Source: JAPXSY01 sp034003585 (GTDB lineage: Bacteria; Verrucomicrobiota; Kiritimatiellia; RFP12; UBA1067). Taken from it: a DNA stretch of 8,650 nucleotides. The stretch's first letter is position 1. Each line of letters starts with the position of its first letter. The notes below the pieces were generated by a model that was given only the letters and a program-made list of their open reading frames with translations, ran no database searches and was not told the DNA's origin. Of the stretch, positions 1 to 6,066 are shown piece by piece. The stretch lies in the NCBI GenBank assembly GCA_034003585.1, contig JAVEYH010000135.1:1-8650 (forward strand), read 5' to 3'. The position numbers and the translations under genes were made by a program.

Positions 1-275
1 CCGCGCGGGGTGGGTTCGGTGAACCGGTCGATCCGCGCCGGAAGTCCCTGTTTGCGCAGGCGGTCGCGGATCCAGCAGGCCGCCTTCTCCCCGCCCGGCG
101 TGCCCGCATCCCGCGGGGTGCAGTCCCGCACCAGACCCTCGACATACGCGAAGGCGTTGCTGGCCCGCGCGGCCGTCCACACCTGCGGCGGAGGCGCGGA
201 CGCGGGCTCCGTGTCGGTTGTCCGGACGCCGCACCCCGTGAGTCCCAGCAAAACCCATCCCAGCATCATCCGCAT
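1..275 (-). CDS. Lipoprotein with M28-like (zinc aminopeptidase-type) N-terminus, partial
   Basis: This reading frame starts at the ATG at 275-273 and stays open to the left edge, so only the first 91 residues are visible. Residues 1-15 form a lipoprotein signal peptide ending in the lipobox L-T-G-C, with Cys15 as the expected lipidated residue, so the protein should be membrane-anchored outside the cytoplasm. After a short Pro/Ala linker, residues of the type AFAYVEGLVRDCTPRDAGTPGGEKAACWIRDRLRKQG resemble the N-terminal helix region of M28 peptidases and related glutaminyl cyclases. In that family a PR.(S/A)GTPG.E motif precedes the zinc-binding catalytic domain. That catalytic domain lies outside the window, so activity cannot be judged. 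A GAGGGA stretch sits just upstream of the start as a ribosome binding site. The gene follows parB after 28 bp and is probably co-transcribed with argC and parB. The lipoprotein call is firmer than the peptidase call. Confidence 0.7.
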   Translation of the reverse strand, partial: MRMMLGWVLLGLTGCGVRTTDTEPASAPPPQVWTAARASNAFAYVEGLVRDCTPRDAGTPGGEKAACWIRDRLRKQGLPARIDRFTEPTPR

Positions 276-303
276 TCCGGTTCCCTCGCGCCGTTCTCCC
301 GGT

Positions 304-1344
304 TCAATCCAGCGTGATGCCGAGCAGGGTCAGCAGCCGGTCCAGGTCGTCGTTGTCGTAGAAATCGATCTCCAGGATGCCCTTGGTGTGCTTGCCGTTC
401 GCGTGCGTCACGCCGGACGTGAGGCGGATGGCGGTGCCGAAGTGCTTATGCAGGCGGTCGGAGAGGTCGCGCACATAACTCTCGGGCAGGTCCGGTTGGC
501 CGGGGCGGCGGAGCCCCGCGCCCGCGTCGCCTTTGTTGCGGCGCTGGACCAGTTTCTCCAGCGCGCGCACGGTCAGCCCTTCGGTCACCGACTTGCGGCC
601 GAGAAGCGTTTGTTCAGTCACCTCCGCCACACCGAGCAGCACCTTGGCGTGGCCGGTGGAGAGCAGTCCGCTGCTGATGAGCTGCTTGACCTCGTCGGGC
701 AGATCGAGCAGGCGGAGGGTGTTGGCCACGCTGGCGCGCGCCTTGCCGACGCGGTCCGCCACCTCCTGTTGGGTTAGGTGGAAGGATTCGGACAGCGTGC
801 GGTAGCCCTCGGCCTCCTCGATGGCGTTCAGGTCCTGACGCTGGATGTTCTCGATGATGGCCAGCTCGGCGGCGCGGCGGTCTTCGGCATCCACGAGGAT
901 CACGGGCACGGTGGCGAGGGCCGCCTCCATGGCGGCGCGCAGGCGGCGCTCACCCGCGACCAGTTCGTACCGGGCGTCGCCGGTCTTGCGGCAGAGGAGC
1001 GGCTGGATCACGCCGTTGGAGCGGATCGAGTCCGCCAGCTCGCGCAGCGCCTCGGCGTCAAAGGTCTGCCGCGGCTGCCAGGGCGAACGGGAGATCTCCG
1101 CGACCGGCACGTCGAACACGCTCCGGCGCGGATCCGGCGCGGGCGCGGCGGAATCGGCGCGCTCCGGCGCATCCGCGCGCGGCGCGGCGGCCGGGGCATG
1201 GGCCGCGCCGCCAGAGGCGTGGCCGATGAGCGCGCCCAAGCCGCGGCCGAGGCCCGGTTTGGGGTGTTTGTGCGGCGCGGCGGAGGCCGGTTTGCGGCCC
1301 GCGGGGGCCGTAACCTTTTTGGGGGCGGTCTTTTTGGTGCTCAT
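304..1344 (-). CDS. parB: ParB chromosome-partitioning protein
   Basis: A 346-residue ParB/Spo0J-family protein, a CTP-dependent clamp that loads on parS sites near the origin and works with the ATPase ParA in chromosome segregation. Visible landmarks, in order, are: a Lys/Ala/Pro-rich tail; GLGRGLGALI at 31-40, the N-terminal box that contacts ParA; an Ala/Pro linker to about 73; PWQPR at 88-92; GERRLRAA at 131-138, the nucleotide-binding motif; ENIQRQDLNAIEEA at 165-178, where most relatives have NP rather than NA; a helix-turn-helix at about 191-213; and a C-terminal dimerisation domain from about 285. The length is slightly above the usual 280-300 residues because of the low-complexity N-terminus. 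The start overlaps the argC stop as ATGA, so translation is probably coupled to argC; its own ribosome binding site is weak. No parA or parS site was recognised in the window. Confidence 0.97.
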   Translation of the reverse strand: MSTKKTAPKKVTAPAGRKPASAAPHKHPKPGLGRGLGALIGHASGGAAHAPAAAPRADAPERADSAAPAPDPRRSVFDVPVAEISRSPWQPRQTFDAEALRELADSIRSNGVIQPLLCRKTGDARYELVAGERRLRAAMEAALATVPVILVDAEDRRAAELAIIENIQRQDLNAIEEAEGYRTLSESFHLTQQEVADRVGKARASVANTLRLLDLPDEVKQLISSGLLSTGHAKVLLGVAEVTEQTLLGRKSVTEGLTVRALEKLVQRRNKGDAGAGLRRPGQPDLPESYVRDLSDRLHKHFGTAIRLTSGVTHANGKHTKGILEIDFYDNDDLDRLLTLLGITLD

Positions 1345-2396
1345 GGATAGATCCCCGGGCAGTCGAGTCCTGCGGTTTCAGGTAACCCGAACATCAGGTT
1401 CATGTTCTGCAGGGCGGAACCGGCCTGCCCTTTCATGAGATTGTCGATGTGCGCGACCACACGCAGACGGTTCACGCGCGCATCCACGCTGACCACGAGA
1501 TTGCAGAAATTGGTGCCGCGCACGTTCAGCGTGCCGACCGCGGCCTGGCTGCCATACACGCGCACAAAGGGGCTCTCGCGGAAGAAATCCCGGTACAACG
1601 CCACCAGCCCGGCCTCCGGCACGGAGCGCGTCAGGGTCCCGTAGAGCGTGGAGAGGATGCCGCGGCAGACCGGCACCACCTGCGCGGTGAAGGTGATCCG
1701 GACCTCCCTGCCCGCGAGCAGGCTGAGTTCGCGCTCGACTTCGCACACATGCTGGTGGCCCGCGAGTTTGTAGGCGTTCATCTGCTCGTAGCGCGCGGGA
1801 TAGTGGTAGGCCGCGTTCATTTTCTTGCCGGCGCCCGACACGCCGGTCTTGCAGTCGCAGATGATGCTGTCCGGCGCGAGGAGGCCATCCCGGACCGCCG
1901 GGGCCAGGCCGAGGATGCAACTGCAGGCGAAACAGCCGGGGTTGCCCACAAGGGCGCTCGCGCGGATCGCGTCGCGGTGCAGCTCGGCCAGCCCGTAGAC
2001 CGTGCGCCCGAGCAGTTCGGGGGCGCCGTGCGCCGGATCCTTGCCGATCCGCGTGGCGTAATCGGCGTACGCCTCCGCGGAGGCGAACCGGAAGTCGCCG
2101 CTGTAATCGATGACTTTGGCGCCGCGGGCCAGCTCTTCCGGAGCGGCGCGCATGCCCACTTTGTCCGGGGTGGCGAAGAACACCACGTCGGCGGTTTCCC
2201 GCGCGCGCGGATCCTCCGCCGCCAGAATCGGCAGATCGCAGAAGCCCGCCAGATGCGGATATACGGCGGAAATCGGCTGCCCGACATCCTCCCGCGCGAT
2301 GAGGGAAACCAGCTTCGCCTCCGGGTGCCGCAAGACCAGTTCCGTGATGCCGACGCCGCCGTATCCGGTGGCGCCGACCACTTTGACTCGAATCAT
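1341..2396 (-). CDS. argC: N-acetyl-gamma-glutamyl-phosphate reductase
   Basis: ArgC catalyses the NADPH-dependent reduction of N-acetyl-glutamyl-5-phosphate to the semialdehyde, the third step of arginine synthesis, in the cytoplasm. The protein is 351 residues, normal for long-form ArgC. It opens with a Rossmann motif VVGATGYGG (6-14). The catalytic cysteine is Cys155 in GNPGC, followed by KTGVSGAGKK (183-192) and GHQH (213-216), which carries the expected catalytic histidine. It ends with DNLMKGQAGSALQNMNLMFG, the family's C-terminal signature. The frame remains open upstream to 2495, but I chose the ATG at 2396 because the family begins with this MIRVKVVGATG sequence and AAAGGT lies about 8 bases upstream as a ribosome binding site. 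The extra 33 codons would have no family counterpart and would run into the promoter. No other arginine genes are visible; the gene heads an operon with parB. Confidence 0.96.
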   Translation of the reverse strand: MIRVKVVGATGYGGVGITELVLRHPEAKLVSLIAREDVGQPISAVYPHLAGFCDLPILAAEDPRARETADVVFFATPDKVGMRAAPEELARGAKVIDYSGDFRFASAEAYADYATRIGKDPAHGAPELLGRTVYGLAELHRDAIRASALVGNPGCFACSCILGLAPAVRDGLLAPDSIICDCKTGVSGAGKKMNAAYHYPARYEQMNAYKLAGHQHVCEVERELSLLAGREVRITFTAQVVPVCRGILSTLYGTLTRSVPEAGLVALYRDFFRESPFVRVYGSQAAVGTLNVRGTNFCNLVVSVDARVNRLRVVAHIDNLMKGQAGSALQNMNLMFGLPETAGLDCPGIYP

Positions 2397-2426
2397 GTCC
2401 GACCTTTCAGAAAAAGAGAATGAGAT

Positions 2427-2455
2427 AACATACACGAAATCCGCTGAAACTTCAA
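2427..2455 (-). promoter_or_regulatory. Predicted sigma-70 promoter for argC-parB operon
   Basis: Read on the minus strand there is TTGAAG (2455-2450), a 17-base spacer, and TATGTT (2432-2427). This is close to the TTGACA-17-TATAAT consensus. The -10 hexamer ends 30 bases before the argC start at 2396, which gives a short leader. It is back to back with the plus-strand promoter at 2515-2543, so the 209-bp gap between argC and the DUF4838 gene is a divergent control region. Predicted from sequence only. Confidence 0.55.
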
Positions 2456-2514
2456 AAGGGGAATTCGCGCCCGACGGCCGTTTTTGCGAACCCACTTACG
2501 GACCGATTACCACC

Positions 2515-2543
2515 TTGATCTGCTATTGATTATTCTGTATGTT
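2515..2543 (+). promoter_or_regulatory. Predicted promoter of the DUF4838 gene
   Basis: TTGATC (2515-2520), a 17-base spacer and TATGTT (2538-2543) form a sigma-70-like promoter. The expected transcript start is near 2550, leaving a leader of about 56 bases. The spacer and -10 contain TGATTATTCTGTAT, repeated exactly and in the same register in the promoter at 8602-8630. Shared spacer sequence beyond the -35 and -10 hexamers suggests that a regulator reads it, although this is inferred. Confidence 0.6.
2527..2540 (+). repeat. 14-bp promoter repeat, copy 1
   Basis: The sequence TGATTATTCTGTAT occurs here and again at 8614-8627 on the same strand. Both copies begin 7 bases after the last base of a -35-like hexamer and run into the -10. 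It is not an obvious palindrome. The block is AT-rich within GC-rich surroundings. Confidence 0.75.
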
Positions 2544-2594
2544 CACTTCCACGTTACAGGGAGGCACCCCGAGATTCATCATCACGACCGGGCA

Positions 2595-2600
2595 AGGAGG
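2595..2600 (+). promoter_or_regulatory. Strong ribosome binding site of the DUF4838 gene
   Basis: A perfect AGGAGG lies 5 bases before the ATG at 2606. It fixes that start, and it is the strongest Shine-Dalgarno sequence in the window. Confidence 0.9.
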
Positions 2601-2605
2601 AAATC

Positions 2606-4876
2606 ATGGAAAAATCACTGGTTTTTTGGGCGTCAGCCTTTTTCGCATGCATGGCATTCGCCGACGTTACCGTCGTCAGAAACGGGAACCCGTCCGCAGT
2701 GATCGCGCTTCCTAAGGACGCGAGCGCTAACGAGGAATTCGCCGCGGGACAGTTGCGGTACTGGGTGAAGGAGATCAGCGGCGCGGATCTCCCGGTTGAG
2801 GAGGGTGAGCGTGCTGAGAAGGTCGGGGGAACGAAAATCCGCATCGGACGGCGGATGGCGGAAGGGAAGTTCGATGAGGATTTGAAGTGGCTCGAGGGGA
2901 CGGAAGGGTTCGCGGTGAGGGAATCGGGCGGCGACCTGTATCTTTTCGGGGCGAAGGGGTGCGGCAACGTGTTCGCCGGGTATGACATCCTTGAAAAGAA
3001 CACGGACATCATCTGGCCGGCTCTGGAAGCGGGGATGGATCGCGTGTTCACTCCGGTTGAGACGCTGACGGTCAAAACCGGTTACCGTGAGAAGCCGGCG
3101 ATCGCGAAGCGTCTTTTCATGCACGACCACGACGCGCGAAACTTCTATTTCTTTCTCCGCAACCGCGCGTATTCGAGCTGGCTCGACTTCCAGCTCAAGA
3201 CGGCGGGATGTCCCGAAGACGATTTCGCCTGTCACAACACCTGGGTGTACGTTCCCTACGAAAAGCTCAAGGACACGCATCCCGAGTATTTCGCGCTCGT
3301 CAACGGTAAGCGCATCAAGCCGGGCGGGTTCGACGGTAACCTCTGCTTCTCGTCCATGGAGTGCGCGGACGAATATGCTAAAAACTTCATCCGCGAGCGG
3401 ATCGAGAACGGGCTGGAAACCGGAACCTACGGCATCGGCGCGGAGGACAACAACATCCTGTGCCTGTGCGAGAAGTGTCGGAGTCCGATCAGTCTTCCGG
3501 ACGGGAAAGTCCTGAAGATCGGGGATGACGAGGAACTTTTCCGCTCCACCCAGTTCTTCATCTGGCTCAACCGCATTGCCGAGAAGGTGAAGAAGGCGCA
3601 TCCGGAAGTGAAGATTGCGACGATCGCCTACATGTACGCGACGCGTCCCCCGGCGATCCGACTCTGTGACAACATCACCGTCAATTACGGTCCGATCGGC
3701 AAGAACATGAAACAGGACTACTTCGGCCCGACGAACGTGAAGTGGAAGAAGTACCTCGACGAGTGGTCGGAGCGCTGCAAGGAGCTCAGCTTCTTCGAAT
3801 ACTGGGGGGACGGCTCGCAGTTTCCGCGTCCGATCACGAAAATCCTTGCCCGCGACATCCCGTACATGATCGCGCACAAGACGACGCGCGTCAATTCCGA
3901 GTGGGGACACGGCAAGGGCTCGCAGTACGTCTCGGCACCGGAATTCTGGGTGGCCTGCAAGCTCATGTGGAACCCGGAGATCCCGCTCGAAGAATACCGG
4001 GAGCGCTATTTCCGGCGGGCTTTCCGAGGCGGGGCCGCCGACATGCGGGTGTTCTACGACGCCCTTCGGGACGCATGGTACAGAGACGGTTCGACGAGCT
4101 TCTACTACGACAATCCCGTGCGGCTCTGCGGATACTATTTTCTCGGGGACGAAGGGCTGGGCTTCCAATGTTTCCATGCGCTTTCGAACGCCTACGCGAA
4201 GGCTGACCATCCGGCCTCGAAGCTCCTCATCGGCAAGATCAAAGAGACGATGGAGAAGAACCTTGCCGAAGCGCGTAAGACTTTTGTGAAGGGCGGGAGC
4301 GCGGTGGTTCCGTTCGTGAACGACGCGTCGCTGACGACGATCGAAGGCGGCGCGTGGGCGAACGCGCTCGTCCTCGAAGGGAACCGGGAACTCGTTTCGA
4401 TGTTCAAAATGAAGAAAGCCCTTACGGTTCCGGTCGAGGTGCGCGTCGCGCACGACAGGCGGAACCTGTACGTCAAATTCCACGCGGGCTGGAAACCGGA
4501 GGTCTTCAAGGCAACGAAAAAGGAGATGTGGTCCAACGAGCACTGGGAGATGTTTCTGCAGTCGGACCGCAATGATCCGGCCGTGCCGTACTACCAGTTC
4601 GGACTCGATCCGAACGGGAAGCAAGCGACGAATATCGGTTTCGCCAAGGCGGAAAACCCGCCGGAGTGGTCCGCCATGACCCGCCGCGGCAGCGACGCAT
4701 GGGACGCGGTCTGCACGTTTCCGTTTGCGTCCCTCGGCATCAAGCCGGGTATTGCTCCCCGACTTCATTTCATGCATCATGCGCAACTGACCCCGGACGA
4801 ATGCGAGTGGGCGAGCTGGGGTTCCCGCGGCGTTCACGACGCCGCCAGCTTCACCGAAGCCAAACTCGGAGAGTGA
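2606..4876 (+). CDS. Secreted DUF4838 glycoside-hydrolase-like protein with CBM9-like C-terminus
   Basis: A 756-residue exported protein, probably acting on a polysaccharide or glycoside; the substrate is unknown. Residues 1-19 form a Sec signal peptide ending in AFA before Asp20. Residues about 20-155 resemble the alpha/beta domain found before the barrel in alpha-glucuronidases and GH20-like enzymes (FAAGQLRYWVKEISG, KIRIGRR, GFAVRESGGDLYLFG). Residues about 165-490 fit the DUF4838 barrel: HNTWVYVP near 210, HPEYFALVNGKR at 225-236, GAEDNN at 278-283, the cysteine cluster C286-x-C288-xx-C291, FFEYW at 396-400, NSEWG at 430-434 and LMWNPEIPLEEYRERYF near 453-469. Glu280, Asp281, Glu398 and Glu432 are candidate active-site acids by position only. 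Residues from about 575 look like a CBM9-like beta-sandwich (LYVKFHAGW, EMFLQSD, WDAVCTFPFASLGI). The domain assignments come from recognised sequence style, not a search. The gene has its own promoter and precedes the regulator by 81 bp. Confidence 0.87.
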   Translation: MEKSLVFWASAFFACMAFADVTVVRNGNPSAVIALPKDASANEEFAAGQLRYWVKEISGADLPVEEGERAEKVGGTKIRIGRRMAEGKFDEDLKWLEGTEGFAVRESGGDLYLFGAKGCGNVFAGYDILEKNTDIIWPALEAGMDRVFTPVETLTVKTGYREKPAIAKRLFMHDHDARNFYFFLRNRAYSSWLDFQLKTAGCPEDDFACHNTWVYVPYEKLKDTHPEYFALVNGKRIKPGGFDGNLCFSSMECADEYAKNFIRERIENGLETGTYGIGAEDNNILCLCEKCRSPISLPDGKVLKIGDDEELFRSTQFFIWLNRIAEKVKKAHPEVKIATIAYMYATRPPAIRLCDNITVNYGPIGKNMKQDYFGPTNVKWKKYLDEWSERCKELSFFEYWGDGSQFPRPITKILARDIPYMIAHKTTRVNSEWGHGKGSQYVSAPEFWVACKLMWNPEIPLEEYRERYFRRAFRGGAADMRVFYDALRDAWYRDGSTSFYYDNPVRLCGYYFLGDEGLGFQCFHALSNAYAKADHPASKLLIGKIKETMEKNLAEARKTFVKGGSAVVPFVNDASLTTIEGGAWANALVLEGNRELVSMFKMKKALTVPVEVRVAHDRRNLYVKFHAGWKPEVFKATKKEMWSNEHWEMFLQSDRNDPAVPYYQFGLDPNGKQATNIGFAKAENPPEWSAMTRRGSDAWDAVCTFPFASLGIKPGIAPRLHFMHHAQLTPDECEWASWGSRGVHDAASFTEAKLGE

Positions 4877-4913
4877 AAAGAACGCATTCATGAACAACAT
4901 CCGCACATGCGAT

Positions 4914-4923
4914 CCCCCCCCCC
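4914..4923 (+). repeat. C10 homopolymer tract in regulator leader
   Basis: Ten consecutive C residues lie between the DUF4838 stop codon and the best regulator start at 4958. Tracts of this length are prone to slippage. It sits in the 5' leader if translation begins at 4958. It would sit inside the coding frame if the weaker ATG at 4907 were used. Confidence 0.9.
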
Positions 4924-4924
4924 T

Positions 4925-4937
4925 GGTTTTCGGGGTT
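4925..4937 (+). repeat. 13-bp shared element, copy in regulator leader
   Basis: GGTTTTCGGGGTT here is the exact reverse complement of AACCCCGAAAACC at 8557-8569, in the promoter region of the hydrolase gene. Here the C10 tract directly precedes it. At the other site, read in the same orientation, a run of eight C's follows 12 bases after the shared block. It may be an operator for the neighbouring regulator, including autoregulation, or a chance match. Confidence 0.5.
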
Positions 4938-4957
4938 CTGTACGGATCGGAAAAAAA

Positions 4958-6052
4958 ATGAAGCCGCTGCCATTCAAGATCGACCGGACGAGCCGGACGA
5001 GTTTAATCAGGCAGATGACTGCGGGAATTTCCGCGGCGATCCGGTGCGGGGCGTACAAGGGCGGCGAGATGTTGCCGACGATCGCGGAGCTTTCCGCTGC
5101 GGCGGGAGTCAGCCAGATCGTGACGCGCGCGGCGTTGAAACGTCTCCGGGACGAGGGGCTCGTCAATTCCCGTCCATTCCACGGCACGGTCATCCTCGGC
5201 TCCCGTCGTTCGCTCAACAAGGGAGAGGTGGTGATTGTCACCACCGAGCTCCGCGACACCTTCATCGTGGCGACGATTTCCGCAGTCTTGCGCGAAGCGC
5301 TGATGAAGGCCGGTTACATGACGACGCACGTTTCGGTGGTGAAGGGGGCGGACAATAAGCCGGACTTCACGCAACTCGACGCCATGCTGGATCAGCCGGT
5401 CAAAATGGCCGTCGTCCTGCTCGACCGCTGGGGAGTCGGGACGCATATCGCCAGGAAGAAGCGGACGCCTCTTGTCGTATTCGGCAGAGAGCCGGTGAAA
5501 GGCGCGAAAGGACACATCCGCTTTTTACCCAATGCCGGCATCCCGGATTTCATCGCCCACTGCTGTGCGCGCGGTGTTGACCGGATAACCCATGTCACGA
5601 CCTCGGTGAACGGCGTGAAAATCGACGATTCCGTCTTCGAAAAGGCGGGGATCGCCGTGGACAAGATCACCTTTGACCCCTTCGGTTCCCTGGATGCCGT
5701 GGAGATGGCCGTCATGGGCGCGTGTTCGGTCTTCGAGCGGCTGCTCGCCGGGAAGGGGAGGTCGGAACTCCCGGAACTTCTGTATTTCTCGGACGACTAC
5801 ATTTTCTCGGGAGCGTTGATCGCCTTGATGCATCACGGCGTCCGGATTCCGGAAGATGTCAACGTCGTGACGCTCGCCCACCGCGGGAACGGGCCTTTCT
5901 ACTGGAAGCCTCTCACGCGGATGGAGCTCGATCCGTACGAAGGGGGCCGTTCGGTCGCGAATTTCGTCCTCTTGGCGCTCTCCGGCAAGCGTATTCCCGC
6001 CGACGCCGCCGTCCGCAGCGTCTACCGCATCGGCGAGACGTTCCCGGCCTGA
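4958..6052 (+). CDS. GntR-HTH / LacI-type sensor transcriptional regulator
   Basis: A 364-residue cytoplasmic DNA-binding regulator combining a GntR-type winged helix with a periplasmic-binding-protein-like sensor domain, the AraR-like architecture. Residues about 13-80 are the winged HTH: LIRQMTAGISAAIRCGAYKGGEMLPTIAEL, then AGVSQIVTRAALKRLRDEGLV, then the wing FHGTVIL. From about 88 to the end is a LacI-family sensor fold with YFSDDYIFSGALIALMHHGVRIPEDVNVVTLAHR (276-309) and LTRMELDPYEGGRSVANFVLLALSGKRIP (319-347) as clear signatures. The effector is probably a sugar from the locus. The frame is also open from an ATG at 4907, but the start at 4958 matches the family N-terminus, and the 17 extra codons would be encoded partly by the C10 tract. 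The ribosome binding site at 4958 is weak (CGG plus an A8 run). It lies 81 bp after the DUF4838 gene in the same direction, so the two may be co-transcribed. Confidence 0.92.
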   Translation: MKPLPFKIDRTSRTSLIRQMTAGISAAIRCGAYKGGEMLPTIAELSAAAGVSQIVTRAALKRLRDEGLVNSRPFHGTVILGSRRSLNKGEVVIVTTELRDTFIVATISAVLREALMKAGYMTTHVSVVKGADNKPDFTQLDAMLDQPVKMAVVLLDRWGVGTHIARKKRTPLVVFGREPVKGAKGHIRFLPNAGIPDFIAHCCARGVDRITHVTTSVNGVKIDDSVFEKAGIAVDKITFDPFGSLDAVEMAVMGACSVFERLLAGKGRSELPELLYFSDDYIFSGALIALMHHGVRIPEDVNVVTLAHRGNGPFYWKPLTRMELDPYEGGRSVANFVLLALSGKRIPADAAVRSVYRIGETFPA

Positions 6053-6066
6053 ATCCCAGCGGCCTT

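Noticed and set aside
10..777. A 255-codon plus-strand frame opposite the lipoprotein and parB.
   Set aside because: It is antisense to clear ParB motifs and to the lipobox; its sequence is low-complexity and typical of an antisense shadow.
1449..2423. A 324-codon plus-strand frame opposite argC.
   Set aside because: argC is unmistakable on the minus strand, with catalytic Cys155 and the C-terminal signature; the plus-strand product resembles nothing known to me.
2397..2495. A longer argC with 33 extra N-terminal codons.
   Set aside because: The extension has no family counterpart, covers the predicted promoter and lacks a good ribosome binding site; the start at 2396 has one.
2633..4906. 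A 757-codon open frame on the minus strand, opposite the DUF4838 gene.
   Set aside because: Its translation is rich in Arg, Val and His with no recognisable domain. The plus-strand frame has a signal peptide, a perfect ribosome binding site and DUF4838 motifs. Long antisense frames are common in GC-rich genes.
4911..4948. GATCC at 4911-4915 paired with GGATC at 4944-4948 as a terminator after the DUF4838 gene.
   Set aside because: The paired region can fold only weakly around the C and G runs, and it is followed by A8 rather than T's on the plus strand, so it does not look like an intrinsic terminator. An attenuator role is not excluded.
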